64,000 nt of DNA from Diphasiastrum complanatum (GCA_029204225.1 CM055111.1:21528507-21592506), one strand, 5' to 3'. Positions 31,841-45,589 are shown, counted from the first letter of the stretch. Notes: generated by a model from the letters alone, not told the origin. Numbers and translations: made by a program.

Positions 31841-32530
31841 ATGGCTGACAATACAGATCCTGAAATCCTAGAAGATTATCCATACGAGATCAGGTCCCCT
31901 GTAGCTGAACAAATCAGACGTCATAGGTTTTACCGAATGTGGGCCCAAATACACGAGCCATCCACAAACTCATTCAGGGACAAGAATCTGATAGAGTTGA
32001 GTCTTCACGAGCACGAGCCTATTCTTATGGTGCTGAACCCTCACAGGCCAGAATTAACCTTAATGGAGTCTCTGCTACCCACACTGCTCATCATGAGAGA
32101 CGTACACCCAAGCTAGATCTACCAAAGTTTGACGGTACTTCGGACCCTCAAAGATTTTTGCAAATCTTTGAAAATGCATGTGATGTGTATGGCGAAACAT
32201 CTCCCGATGCTATGGTCAAACTGTTTTCGATGACCATGATCGCTAGAGCACGTGATTGGTTTTTCAACCTTGATCGTGAAGATAAGACAGACTGGTCAAT
32301 CTTGAAAGAGTTCTTTATCGAGCGTTTTAAGCCCTTTCGCTTGATTGAGAGTCCTTTTGTCAAATTGAGTAACATCAAGATGGCAAAGGATGAACATGTA
32401 CGAGACTATATCAAGCGTTTCAAACGCCTCAAAAGTCAAGTACAAGAACAACCCTCTAAACAGATGCTCATCATCTGGTTTTTAGTCGGCCTTCCAAGAT
32501 GGTGGTCTGTATATGTGCTATGGACTCCAA
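31841..32530 (+). pseudogene. Ty3/gypsy gag fragment, plus strand
   Basis: From ATG 31841 the frame gives MADNTDPEILEDYPYEI and shifts frame near 31960. The second frame has LDLPKFDGTSDPQRFLQIFE, the core ARDWFFNLDREDKTDWSIL, EEFFIERF-like FFIERFKPF and VRDYIKRFKRL, the standard gypsy capsid region. Sequence stops matching gag at about 32500 and runs into a minus-strand gypsy RT. An A-rich leader (ccaaaaacaccaaaaa words, 31740-31835) and TTTTTATACTG precede it. Confidence 0.88.
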
Positions 32531-35186
32531 GGTCATCCAAGTAAATTTCAAGAAATTTTTGTAGATAATCTTTAAAAGCAGATTGCATTACTCTTTGGAA
32601 CGAACTTGGTGCATTACAGAGTCCAAACGATTCTGGTTCTCCTGGTTCAACAAGATTCATAGGTTATCTCCTAGCTGGGCCATCGTAAACATCTTTCAAT
32701 TCTGACACTTGTTCTTCGGGTTCACAATGTGCTTTTGGTAACATGATGACCACATCATCCAGTGTATAGTGTTTAAAATGCTCAGGCATTTCATGTTGAA
32801 CTTCATTTGCTTGTTCTTTGTCAAAAGGATTTGTCTTGGATCTTCGCTTAGCCTTTTTAGCAGGAATTGATCGTGGAGGTGATGACTTCTGAGAAGATAA
32901 ACTCTTCTTCGAAGGTGAAGACTTCCTAGACGGTGATGTCTTGCTAGAACTCTGACTTGAGAAATCTTTCTTGACTTTCCCTTTGCCTTTATCCAATAAG
33001 GGTGGGCACATTCTTTGAATCAATCTTTTGAGGAGGATTTTTTCATTTCATGTTGCTTGGCTTGTTTCTTCGTCATTGAACCTGTGATCCTGTCTTCCTT
33101 CAATATAACTACTTTTGGCGGTTTTATTGTTGGTTCATCAGGAATATTACGCACTCCAAATATGGTCGGATCCATATGATTTAGAATCTACTCATCAGTA
33201 AGTTCTGCATTGTCATCATAAGTCAAGGCATGACTCACAAGAATGAGTTCATCTTCAATCAGATCTAGTATAGGCTTCGTTGATATCCAAGCTACATTCA
33301 ACACATTCAATGGAAAAGTAATCGGTGTATCCAAAGTTTGATCCAATAATGAAATCTCGTTCAAATCTGATTGATTATCTTGTTGACACATATAATTTGC
33401 TATACAGTCAATTGTTGCAAGGTCTTGATTCCAGTTGACAGTATCGGTTTGAGGGTCATAATGTACTCCCCAATTTTTTACTGGTCAGTCACAAGTATGA
33501 TCCGTTGTTGATGAATCATCATCCTCTTTTTGAGCCACTGGTTCATGATTTTCAAAAGTGATTTTTCCGATACCCCAGTTATGAATTACTTGTGCAACTC
33601 GTAACCATGGGCGTCCCAATAGGACTCGGTAGACATTTGGTGCTTCCGGTAAGTCCATTACTACGAAAGTAATGACAAACTGTACTTCGGCAATTTCTAA
33701 CAGGTATATCTTCAACCATTCCTCGTGGACGAACTGTCGTTTGATCAGCCAGCTTAATGGCAAAAGTCGCAGGCTTTATCTTTGTAAGGCCCTACTTTGC
33801 ACATGGCTTTGTAGAAATCAAGTTAACTCCCGAACCGCCATCTATCATGGCTGCTTCATTAGAAAATTGTCTATGCTATATGGGCAGGGTGATATTTTTT
33901 TGTTCACTTTCCCAAGCTGCTCCGACATGGAGTACTTCATTAGATTCTTCAAATCCAGCACAAAAAAGTGGCTCTTGATGGACTTTTGGTTAAGCTTGAG
34001 TTAACTTTTGTACTAATACTTCTTTTGCTTTTGGCACCAACTTCAGGAACTCTCCCAACGAAATATTGATCTTACTAGACAAAATATTCATGAGCAGTTC
34101 TATTTGCGGCACTTCTGGTTCAGTCATCTTGAAGGGTTCTTCATGATGATGCAAGTGAGCATTCATATATGTACGTGAATTATTCAATGGTTGCACTGGT
34201 GAAGAATGAACTTCGGCTATTGCTCTAGCAGCTTCAACTGGGCATACTGTTGTTGAATGATTCGAGGATTGAAGTTGCAAAAAGCAGTCTCATGATCAGG
34301 CGAATTATACAAATGACATATACTGATTTCCATTCGTTTTTTTAATTGAGGACACTCATTCATTGTATGATTTCCTGTACAAATGGAACACCAGACATTT
34401 TTTCTAGTAGAAAAAGTCTTTGCAAACTTCTCAGGTTCCTTGTTCGCTTGTCCATGGAAATCTTCCAATGCTTTGATCTTCTCATCAAATTGTGACTGCA
34501 ACTTTTCCATCTGTTTCTGTTGGTTCTTCCCGAGTTTCTCGAACTCATTGAAAATCATCTCTATAGTAGCATTGACATTCGTTGATGCAATAGTGGTGGA
34601 TGTTGTAGTGGTCTGCCCTGTTGTATAAGGCAACATACTGATATTCGGCTCATCATCTGAATCTTTATCCTCCTCCCAAATTGCATTGTCCATAGAGTTT
34701 TGCAAAATTGCGTACTCATTTTGGCATTTCAGCTCACGTCTAATCCTTTTAGGTAGACCTGACAAAAATCACAATCATGGCATTTTCGTTAATCAACTCA
34801 GGTTCGCACTCAGATCTGAGGCATTTTACCCGTTCAATGTAATCTTGAACCATTTTCCTCTTTCCCATTTTAATTTTACTTAGAAGTAAGAAAGGGTCTT
34901 CCATAAATTTTCAAGGTTTGAACCGTGTGATAAGGGCTTGTTTGACAGACTCCCAATCTGTACGCTCACTTTCATCTTTATTATAGTACCAATCTTGTGT
35001 TGTGCCTGTTAAGGCCATAGGAAAAAGCTTAAGTTTATCCTGGGAGAAAACTTTGCCATAGACTTCACAAGATTCAGAATAGATCACTGGATCTGTTAAT
35101 CCATTGTATTTGAGTAGATCCAAACGGGGTGCTCTCCTAACAATGATTGGATTGACTTCTTGAGGAGCACCTCCAGGAGCAGCCAT
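32531..35186 (-). pseudogene. Ty3/gypsy gag-protease with RT stub, minus strand
   Basis: Gag starts MAAPGGAPQEVNPIIVRRAP at 35186, with capsid core TTQDWYYNKDESERTDWES. The nucleocapsid at about 34300-34400 has knuckle one CSICTGNHTMNEC and a second CHLYNSPDHETAFC in which one Cys reads Tyr. Protease follows near 33800-33860 (MIDGGSGVNLIS) and 33485-33763 (LLGRPWLRVAQVIHNWG). A Ser/Lys-rich linker (32664-33023) precedes a short RT stub FGLCNAPSSFQRVMQ ... KFLEIY at 32531-32620, where the element is cut. Stops at several places, including after RFKP at 34911-34913. Confidence 0.88.
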
Positions 35187-36390
35187 TTTTACAGATTAGA
35201 TCAAGCAGACAATGAGATTGGATCTAGATTTTCAGTCAGGAACTATCTCAGATCAGATCTGCTAGATCTCTTTCACTTGACGAGAATCAGATTCCTATAC
35301 CGTGAAAAAGATTCCTAAGATCAACTGATCGATACTTCTAAAAATGAAAAATTCTCAAAATTAAAATCAGACTGAATCAGATTTGACCCAAAATTCGACA
35401 GAGACTTGATTTGAAAAATCAAAATCTAACAATAGAACTGGCGAAGGTTCCTTAGGTGAAGGTTGACTGAACGAAGATTCAATAGTGCTATTTTTGGTAA
35501 AAACTCTCTGATCAGAATTTTCTGTCAAATTCTATGGAAATAACCTTCGCCGAACTCTCAGACTGAGAATCTAACACAAATAAAACTAGGGTGGAACTGG
35601 CGAAGGTTCCTGGCGCATAAAATCGCAATTTATGTAGTTTGGCGAGGATAAAAATAGAGATTTTTCATGATCCGGATAGAATGAATGTTTGTCGAACTCA
35701 AAACTAGTAAATTACTATAAATAGAATAATTTGCAAACTCGATGAAGGTTTTGATGCAAATCAAGAGTAATACTGGTATTTTTACAAAAAAAAGACTTTA
35801 TTGACAAAAATATAACAATATGACAACTGATCCTCTAAGGAACCTTCTATTTTTTATATTATTCTTTGCCGACCTGACAGTAGATAGATCTGAATCACAT
35901 CTATGCACACTGAATCGGACGAAGATTCTTTTTCTGTATTTTTAGGGTTTTGATTTTTTGATATTTTTTGGTGGTTTTTCTGATGTTTCTGGAAATCTGC
36001 TGGGAAGGTATATTTGCCCTTCAAACTGAAGGTTCAATGATCAAAATTGAAGGGGCCTGCAACTCGCCGAACGTTTCCTGAAAGAGGGCAAAAGTTATCA
36101 GTTTTGATGACGATTTTTGCCTCCTTTTGACCAAAATCTGGCAGATTTGACCGATTTTTGTTGTTTTTTTTTATATCTCAGATCCAAATGGATTTTAAGA
36201 TTGGTGATCTGAATAGCTTTCCCTGTTCTACAATCAAATTAGATTTCAAACAAGTAAATCCACTCAAATCAAGCAAAATCACTCCCAAACTAATCCTAAA
36301 TGCAGATTTAACACTATTCATGCCATGACAAGATGCCTAATGCAAGCTAAGCATCAACAAACATGCTGCAAACTGAAAAACTGGCGTAGC
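35187..36390 (-). other. Leader of the minus-strand gypsy element
   Basis: About 1.2 kb between gag start and primer site with no coding frame. The phrase 'aactggcgaaggttcc' recurs at 35439 and 35597, and 'ttcgccgaac' style words (complementary in part) near 35550 and 36065 could pair. Long leaders are common in plant gypsy elements. Confidence 0.6.
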
Positions 36391-36408
36391 TCCCCAACAA
36401 CGGTGCCA
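36391..36408 (-). other. Primer binding site, tRNA-Asp type (minus strand)
   Basis: Minus strand reads TGGCACCGTTGTTGGGGA, close to the TGGCGCCGTTGCCGGGGA site at 59065, which is complementary to the 3' end of tRNA-Asp. Confidence 0.85.
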
Positions 36409-36412
36409 AAAT

Positions 36413-37090
36413 TGTAGTGGGTTTCTTTCCTTGCCTATCCTCAACCCAAGATCTAATCAATCTAGCATCAAGGAGATGAAGTTAGTTGTCACGAGTAGGT
36501 TCGTTCCCATGAGAGCAATAGTATATTTCAGATTTCAGCATGAATGGAAGATCCACATCCAACTCTAACATCCATTAACACTAAGATCCACAATAAAGAT
36601 AGCTTATTCTTTCTCTCTCTTCCTCTCTCTCTCTCTCATAAAAAGTATAAAAACATGCAATCCCAATAACTCTCAGATCCAACAATTAGCAAACACAATA
36701 AAAGCATGAGAGATGGAGGAAAAGTGATAGAGAGCAAGGACATTCCTAAATCCAATTCACAAGAGAACCAATCTGCTCTATTGAAATGAAGATATGTACA
36801 TGTGTAGGAAACTTGAGTTGGTCCCTTCTTATAGTAGAGAGGAGGACCCTAGCCTCTGAATCCTATTGGTCCATTTCTGCCTCCCTAATTATTCAAATTT
36901 AAAAAAGAGTGGGAACCATTCAAAATTGGAGGGAAACCCAACTTTATTCACTAACTTGACATTTAGGCCCTGCAACATTAAAAGTCTCGCAAAAAGCTCT
37001 AAAGTCCTTTTATTGACTTTCTAATAATCAAATAACTATGTGATCATTAGGTTGGACTTACACATGCAGGGTGCCAAATCCCTCTCACTT
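36413..37090 (-). repeat. 5' LTR of the minus-strand gypsy element
   Basis: Its downstream edge (36413) is set by TACA before the primer site. A short CT microsatellite sits at about 36612-36639. The upstream edge is uncertain and may have been cut where copia RT begins near 37100. Confidence 0.6.
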
Positions 37091-37099
37091 ATTAGCTAG

Positions 37100-37625
37100 G
37101 GTTACGGTTGCCTTGGGAGATCCGCAAACTCTCCAACAACATGGTGCAATCTGAAGGTTATATTATCGAGGGTAAACACAATCATGTGTGTAAACTCCAT
37201 AAGGCAGTTTATGACTTGAAGCAATCTGCTCGAGCATGGTTTCAAATGATCAATAATTTTCTTATTGATCATGGCTACCCACCTAGCTTTTCATATTCGA
37301 ATGTTCATTTCAAGACTCGTGCAACAATCTTTTATCATTATCACTTTGTACATGGATGACACATTGCTCTTTAGCAACAGTATCAATCTGATAAAATAAG
37401 ACAAAGCAAAGCTATCTTCTGAATTCGACATGACCGATCTGCGCGAAACTCATTTTTGCCTTGGTATTCAAATCCACAGAGACAAAAATTTAAAGTTGGT
37501 CTACATTACTCAATAAAGATACATCTACAATAGGTTAGTCAAATATAATCTGATTAATTGCAAATTAGCTCTCTCACCAATGGAACTAGGTCTCAAATTG
37601 TCAAAGAGTTAGAATTAAAGTAGAA
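37100..37625 (+). pseudogene. Copia reverse-transcriptase fragment
   Basis: Reads SEGYIIEGKHNHVCKLHKAV and YDLKQSARAWFQMINNFL, the copia RT palm region, to about 37340, then broken matches (FLYHYHFVHG for the LLLYVDD area; GIQIHRD and KLSL) with stops. The last part, 'atggaactaggtctcaaattgtcaaag', matches the RT/RNase H link of the 49.4-54.3 kb element at 52789, so both belong to related families. Confidence 0.75.
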
Positions 37626-37630
37626 TCACT

Positions 37631-37890
37631 GTGTTACTGTACTGTGGGTCCTATCAGTAGATAAGGATCAGTTGGCCTCACCACGAGGCGAGTCGACGGG
37701 ACACGCGTCCCGTCAACGGCAACCTGGGTCATGCATGGGTTGCCTGAGTGAAGAACTATATGTACAGTGTAATTTCATTTTGAGAAATATAGTTGCTACA
37801 TGAGCTTGGTGTGGATAGTATTTTTTTGTCTGTATTACTATGTAGCATGATCTGTGTCCTGTTAGAAGCAAATTCTAAGTTGGTATTAGA
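37631..37890 (+). repeat. Possible nested LTR end with primer-site-like sequence
   Basis: Starts TGTTACTGTACTG and ends before TGGTATTAGAGTC at 37879-37891, which differs from the iMet primer site at two positions. The DNA up to 38930 has no coding signature and separates two parts of one copia, so a non-coding element probably inserted here. Confidence 0.45.
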
Positions 37891-37891
37891 G

Positions 37892-38928
37892 TCGTATAGG
37901 AAGTGTACATAGTACAATGTTGTTGTTGAAGAGAGCTTCGAAAGAAGAGTCTTCTGAGAGTTCGGGATTTATGGCGGGTTGTAGATGGAAAGTGAAGCAC
38001 TGGTGCACAGATTCTAGCACACAGAAGCTTGCTGAGCTTGAGATTGTGTGAGGATTTGGAGACACGAGTTGTCAGTTGAATCAGAACCTTAGCCAAACGG
38101 AATTTTGAAATTTCGAAGGGAGGTTACTTGGCGTTTGCAGTCGGTATGAGTTCAAACGGACACTGTTTTGAGAACGGTTTAAAGCATCAGACTCCTAGCA
38201 GTAGGGTGACTTCAGAGGAAGAGGATTGGCCAGTCAGAGAGTTGTAAACAGTCAACCAAGTTCAGTATTTTCAAGGAAAACTCTGGCCTAGGGTTTGGAA
38301 GCACAAAAGTTTGGATCTTGAGTTGTAGGAGACTATTTTCTAACCTTTAAAAGTAGGATCAAGGGCACCCTAGCACTAGTAGGAGGATGTAGAAGGCCAC
38401 GAGTAGCTGTAGCCAGGTGGAGGAGTTATCTGCAATCTCAGAGGGCAGCCATAGCCAAAGCATTGAGAGGAAGGGCCCGCGACTGGTCACGCGTACCCAA
38501 TAGAGCTAGTTCACTTGCGGCTAGAAGAGATCCGTGTCTCTAAGGGTGCATTTCAGTGCCCAGGAATGAGCAGAACCATTGGATAGTGACCCATCGCGAT
38601 GGACGGCTCTTATGGATATCCCAAAGCACAATAAAGTTCGTTGGATGGAGGGCCACCGTCAGATGTGGTTGAAAAGAGCTTTGAAGGGACTTGAAGGCCA
38701 TTGAAGAGAAATTGGCCATTCTACTTCAATAAAAAAATTTCACTTTGAAATAAAAGTTGGGTCCCAAGTTTATGAAAGGTGAAGTTTCTTCACTCTGAAG
38801 AAACAGTTCAAAAACTAGAAAAGTCCCTATTTTTGGGTCCTTCATCCGTTTTGACCCAAACGAAAGGCTATAACCTCCAAACGAAGGGCACCCGGACTGT
38901 ACCTACAAGTACGTTACCGCAAAATAGA
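37892..38928 (+). other. Non-coding interior of the probable nested element
   Basis: About 1 kb without frame or family signature on either strand. Consistent with a large non-coding retroelement derivative, but only position supports this. Confidence 0.35.
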
Positions 38929-39205
38929 GTTATTGCAATGGAGAAAGTGTTCGGAGTGCGCCAAAGGTAATTTCATCATTCATTGGGCAGAGAGTTGGGA
39001 GCTGGCAACAGAGTGCATTTCGAAAGACGACGCCGATTTGGCTTTCAATTTGGCAGAATCCAGTGTTCCATGCGAGAACCAAACGATTGAGATTCAATAT
39101 TACTTTATACGTGAGATGCTGCTGAGTCATGAAATTCATGTTGTTCATTGTAGTACGGAAGAACAACTAGCTGATATTTTCACTAAGCCACTTGTTAAAG
39201 TTTAA
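38929..39205 (+). pseudogene. Copia RNase H C-terminal fragment
   Basis: Near 39055 one frame gives QNPVFHARTK; a one-base change then leads to IEIQYYFIREMLLSHEIHVV and the end motif EEQLADIFTKPLVKV at 39150-39204. Upstream residues of the same frame (SWELATECISKDDADLAF) do not match RNase H, so only the tail survives. It fits the missing end of the RT fragment at 37100-37625. Confidence 0.82.
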
Positions 39206-39480
39206 TAAGTTCACAATCAGAAAGTATTGTAGTTAGCTCTCTATCAAGCTTTCAAGCTTGAACTCTCTTAAGCATTCTAGCTCAGTCTTTTAGAGATTTA
39301 TTTTAGAGTTGTTATTGCAGTATTGCTTATCAGTAGAGTCGCTTATTTCGGACTTATTCTCAATTACTCATAGATAGCTTTAGAGTGCGGGTTTCTATTC
39401 GTTATTGTTTTGCGCTCATTAGCATCTGATATTGTTTTTATGAATCAATACTATTTCTTTATTGTGTTCAGTTTGTGTCA
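39206..39480 (+). repeat. 3' LTR-like fragment related to the LTRs at 50.2 and 54.3 kb
   Basis: Shares 'gcttgaactctc(t)taagcattctagctca' and 'tttagagatt(t)...gttgtta' with the LTR ends at 50170-50230 and 54280-54340. The long CT run of those LTRs is replaced here by only 'agctctcta'. Confidence 0.6.
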
Positions 39481-39684
39481 GAATGCATGCATCTCTATAT
39501 TGCTTTTGTAACTGGTAGAAATTGTCTGAGAATTCAATACTTTATGTTTGGCTACGTAATCACTTAGTATCTAGCAAAAGTTAGTTGCTAAAGATTGGAC
39601 GTGATTCCCATCACTACTACTTTGTTCAATTTTTGATAGGTGTAGTCATGCATTGGAAGTAAGAAGTTTCCATTATTCCATTAC

Positions 39685-40617
39685 TCACCTATTTCTGACA
39701 ATGTCATGAAGTTTGCGTTGGTCCTGGTAGGTTTGCAACACCTTGGCAAAATGGATCTTGTAGTACTCGACGCGCTTCCCTTGTAGATTCTGGGGGACCA
39801 ATGTTTCTTCTTCTGCCCATGCTACTAGTTGATCAAGAGCAGCTTGGATGGCTTGCACCTGCTGGTGGTCTGCTTGTTGGACTTGTAGTTCTAGGGCTGC
39901 CCGTTGAGTCGTGAAGTTGGCCTGGGCCCTCTGCATTTCAGTTTGCTCCTTCGAGACATTACGCTCCAATTGGTCGATGTAATCCTTGAGGGATCTCTCG
40001 GAGGCTCTAAGAGATTCTCGTTCTTGTTCCAGCGCGGTCTGTTTCAGTACCAAGTGTTGGCGATCAGATCGGTAAATTTTTCGTGCGGTCTTTTCTTGGT
40101 CTAGCTCATTCTGAAGTTTAGACATGAGCTGCTGGTGTTGCTAAGCTACTTGTTCCACTTTCTTTAGATGGCCTGTCAACTAGTGGACCAGCGTCTGGCT
40201 CTCATTTCTCTCCTTTTTGCTCTCTACAACGTTTGCCTCACCACCAATTGATCGTGAGACTGCTCAATAGCTCGTTTAGAGAGCATATGGTGGAGTTGTT
40301 GCTAGAGACCCGTTAAGATGGTCCAGCAACCCAGAGCCTGAGTATCCCAGCTAGCCAATGGCGACAGAGTTACGATGGGTGGTGGAAGAGATGTGGTGAT
40401 ACAGATGGTGGTAGAGATGGCGGTGGATATGGTGGCGTTAGCAGGGGCGACAACAGGGGTGGTGAGAGTGGCGATGGTGGAAATAACAGAGGGGTGAACG
40501 GGAGATTAAACAAGTGGAAGAGTGACCAAGAGGGGGAATGAGGTGGCGATGGTGGGTCCACTGGATCGTGCATAACTACAATACCCTGCCGCTGTAATAC
40601 CAAGTTAAAATTCTGAT
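39685..40617 (-). pseudogene. Retroelement-associated ORF: proline-rich start and long coiled coil
   Basis: On the minus strand a primer-site-like TTGGTATTACAGCGGCAGG begins near 40607 and is followed by MHDPVDPPSPPHSPSWS and a Pro/Leu-rich stretch (to about 40370). After stops, 40125-39685 reads a 146-residue heptad-rich coiled coil (LEQERESLRASERSLKDYI, EVQ/ELQVQQADHQQVQAIQ) ending at TAG/TGA. In-frame upstream text (ESKKERNESQTLVH, LTGHLKKVEQVA) continues the coil across two TAG stops that look like CAG changes. I read it as a decayed gag-like protein of a non-autonomous LTR element. No RT is present. A cellular coiled-coil pseudogene is the alternative. Confidence 0.5.
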
Positions 40618-41039
40618 AGGATCTAGTTCAGTATGCATATCACAACAATCAATTACCATAGCCACTCCTCACAAGCTCTCAAAGATGGCATAACAAAAGT
40701 TAAGTGTATTACAAAGAAAATTGTACATATACCAAAAGTCCCAACATCCATAGCCAGTGACAAGTGTCAACACACTAAAATAGGCACCTATTTGACTAAT
40801 AGGCCCAACATGGGCTAAAATACTGACAAACTCAAGACATGCCCTTGAGTATAGCAAATGCCGTCAAAAACTATACTGTATAGGCTAATTTTCCTACGTG
40901 TAGCAAATTGGCTAATCCAAGTAGCCGACTACGGGACAAGTGCTCGACTGATCATCAATGATGGGTCACATCTCGGTAACAACCAAATATTGAAAATCTA
41001 ATTAATTGTATATTTATGACAATATTACATTTGAAGCTT

Positions 41040-42053
41040 ATACAACTGAATTAGATCAAACCTGATTTCTAACTCTACCTACCTATGAAGAATTGGGAGG
41101 ATTACTCTTACAAGAAGAGCAACACTAAGAGAATGTGACCCATCGAAATAGAGGATCAAGATCTTATTACAAGAGGACATGGTGAAATATTTGGATGTGG
41201 AAGATACCAACCATCAAGAGGCAATCCGAATTGGAGTTCATTAAATCACTTTCAAGAATGATCAAATGATGGGACAAATCCTAGTAATTGGCATCAAGGC
41301 CAATTATGGTGAGACAAAAAACTTGGTAATTGTTGATATTACCATAAGCTTGGCCGTTGGGAACGTGAGTGTTTGAAGAAGCAAAAGGAAGCAGCACAAT
41401 GCAGGGGCAAATCGAAGGTGGGCAACTATGTGGATGAACATCAATTTAATAATGATCAATATAAAGATAATATGAAGTTGTAAGCTCAAATTTGTTCACT
41501 ATGGCATTGATAAATACTAATGAAACTCAGGACAACTAGTACAATAATAGTGGAGCATCCAAGCACATGACTTCCAAGAAGGAACGGTTTTCAGAGTTTA
41601 GAAAACTCCATAATAGTGATGAAGTTGGACATGCAAACTACATGTTATAGGATCAGGAGTGGTGCATGTGAAGCTATAGCCAATGGGAAGATAAAGCAGA
41701 TAAACAATATGCAATATGTACCTAGTTTAGCCAACAACATATTGCTAGTTGGAACAATGTCAGATGAACATTTGAAAGTCGATTTTGACAAAGACAAAGT
41801 TGATTTTGACAAAGTCAAGTGCCTTGTCAAGGGCATCAAGAATTAGTACAAGGTGATTGTTATAGGAGCAAGAATAAATGGAAACAATTTGTACATAGTG
41901 AATGCAAAATCATTTGATCAGGCCATGGTATGCACAATTGATAGCCAAAGTGACCTTTGGCATCAAAGATTTAGTCATGTTAGTGTTCAAAATCTACAAA
42001 TTTTGAAGAAGAACAATCTTGCAAAATGCATGAAAGTTATTAGTGTGTTTTAA
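41040..42053 (+). pseudogene. Copia gag end, protease and pre-integrase fragment
   Basis: In broken frames: gag piece TYEELGGLLLQEEQH near 41090; a zinc knuckle near 41335 reading C.YYHKLGRWERECLKKQ, where one Cys is Tyr and a stop intervenes; SGASKHMTSKKERFSEF at 41550-41600 (copia protease; its active-site Asp is not evident); then 41650-42040 NNMQYVPSLANNILLVG, and the pre-integrase box DLWHQRFSHVSVQNLQIL. It stops before the integrase core. Confidence 0.82.
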
Positions 42054-42176
42054 CTTGACTTTCTATCGAATTTTCTTACCAACCTAGCACACAATGCAAT
42101 TTACCAATCAAATTCTAGCTCTCTCTCACCTCACTATATCCCTAATTCTCCTCCCAAAATAGTAATTTCATAAAAA

Positions 42177-44284
<2,108 letters not shown>

Positions 44285-45589
44285 ATGGAATTTGTAGGAT
44301 ATGTGGCATCTCTCTTTGGGCTCCTAGCATTCCTGAAATCGGTAGTGCCATCGGAGATATGGGATGTGTGTTTCGGTTTTGCTAAATCCCATCTCTCCTT
44401 TCTTAGCACATACCTTAATAAGCTCCATAGCAGCTTCTACATCTACGAGTACGACGAAGGCTTCGTACGCAACGATCTATACCCTTGTGTGAAATGGCAT
44501 TTGAGCTCCCTCAGCTCCGCCCACGCAAGCGCTGCAACCCTCTTCAGCGCCTCTGACACCAGCAAAATCCGCTTCCGACTTGCAGAAGATGAGGCGCTGA
44601 TGGAGATGTTCGACGGAGTGGCAGTTTGGTGGCAGCATCATGTGAAGCGCAGACAAGACGAGGACGACGAGAGGTACTTCTCCCTCAGAATGCGTGCTTC
44701 CCACAGGCAGCTGCTGCTGGGGAGGTTTCTCAACTACGTGAGGGCACATGGGAAGGAACTGGAGCTGCAGAACAGGGAAAAGCAGCTTTACACTTCGGAT
44801 TTTAGTAGATCGATACCGTTTCATCACCCTGCTACTTTTGACACTTTGGCTTTAGATCCAGTGCAGAAACAGGAGATCGTGGATGATCTTCGAGAATTCA
44901 TGGAAGGCGAAGAGTTCTACAAGAGAGCTGGAAGAACATGGAAGCGCGGCTACCTGCTCTATGGCCCTCCAGGCACAGGCAAATCCAGCATGATCGCTGC
45001 CATTTCCAATTTCACAGGCTATGATGTCTACGATCTTGAGCTTACGGCGGTTTCCAACAACAATGACCTCCGCCAGTTGCTCATGATCACGACCAACAAA
45101 TCAATTATTGTTATTGAAGATATAGATTGCTCCTTGGATCTGTCTGATCGTGCCAATAAGTCTGTCAGTCAGAGCACCAATTCAAAGGAGGATATTGGGA
45201 AGAAGGAATTAGAAACTAGTCATGTCACGCTTTCGGGGTTGTTGAATTTTACCGACGGCCTTTGGTCATGCTGTGGAAGTGAGCGAATCTTCATATTCAC
45301 CACTAATCATATCGGCAAACTCGACCCTGCGCTGCTACGCGCCGGACGCATGGACATGCATATTCTCTTGTCCTACTGCACGTTTTCTGCATTTAAGTTG
45401 CTGGCTAAGAATTATCTGGAGGTGTTAGAACATGATCTATTTGCGGAGGTGGAACGAGAAATGGAAGGAGCGAATTTCACTCCTGCAGCGGTGAGTGAAA
45501 TTCTGATACAGCACAGGAAGAATGCCACCGCCGCACTAGAGAACCTCCTCGCGGCTTTGAAGTCCGCCAAATTCAACACGTGCAGCTAA
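44285..45589 (+). CDS. AAA-ATPase, ASD/BCS1-like, membrane-anchored
   Basis: Complete, intronless, 434 residues. Members of this plant family sit in mitochondrial, ER or peroxisomal membranes and act in stress, senescence and development; their substrates are mostly unknown. Visible parts: N-terminal hydrophobic helix (about residues 5-22, VGYVASLFGLLAFLKSVV); the AAA-ATPase-associated domain (about 25-125, YIYEYDEG); the AAA core with GYLLYGPPGTGKSS (Walker A, about 223-236), IIVIEDIDCSLDL (Walker B, about 274-286), the sensor region IFTTNHIGKLDPALLRAGRMD, and a C-terminal lid (YLEVLEHDLF). The ATG at 44285 is the first in frame after an upstream stop. The usual length is 450-520; this one is on the short side, lacking the long variable linker after Walker B and the low-complexity tail. 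All catalytic motifs are intact, so it is probably functional. Confidence 0.95.
   Translation: MEFVGYVASLFGLLAFLKSVVPSEIWDVCFGFAKSHLSFLSTYLNKLHSSFYIYEYDEGFVRNDLYPCVKWHLSSLSSAHASAATLFSASDTSKIRFRLAEDEALMEMFDGVAVWWQHHVKRRQDEDDERYFSLRMRASHRQLLLGRFLNYVRAHGKELELQNREKQLYTSDFSRSIPFHHPATFDTLALDPVQKQEIVDDLREFMEGEEFYKRAGRTWKRGYLLYGPPGTGKSSMIAAISNFTGYDVYDLELTAVSNNNDLRQLLMITTNKSIIVIEDIDCSLDLSDRANKSVSQSTNSKEDIGKKELETSHVTLSGLLNFTDGLWSCCGSERIFIFTTNHIGKLDPALLRAGRMDMHILLSYCTFSAFKLLAKNYLEVLEHDLFAEVEREMEGANFTPAAVSEILIQHRKNATAALENLLAALKSAKFNTCS

Noticed and set aside
33672-34004. Plus-strand frame over the gypsy protease
   Set aside because: Shadow of the minus-strand protease, which has clear DGGSG and LLGRPWL motifs.
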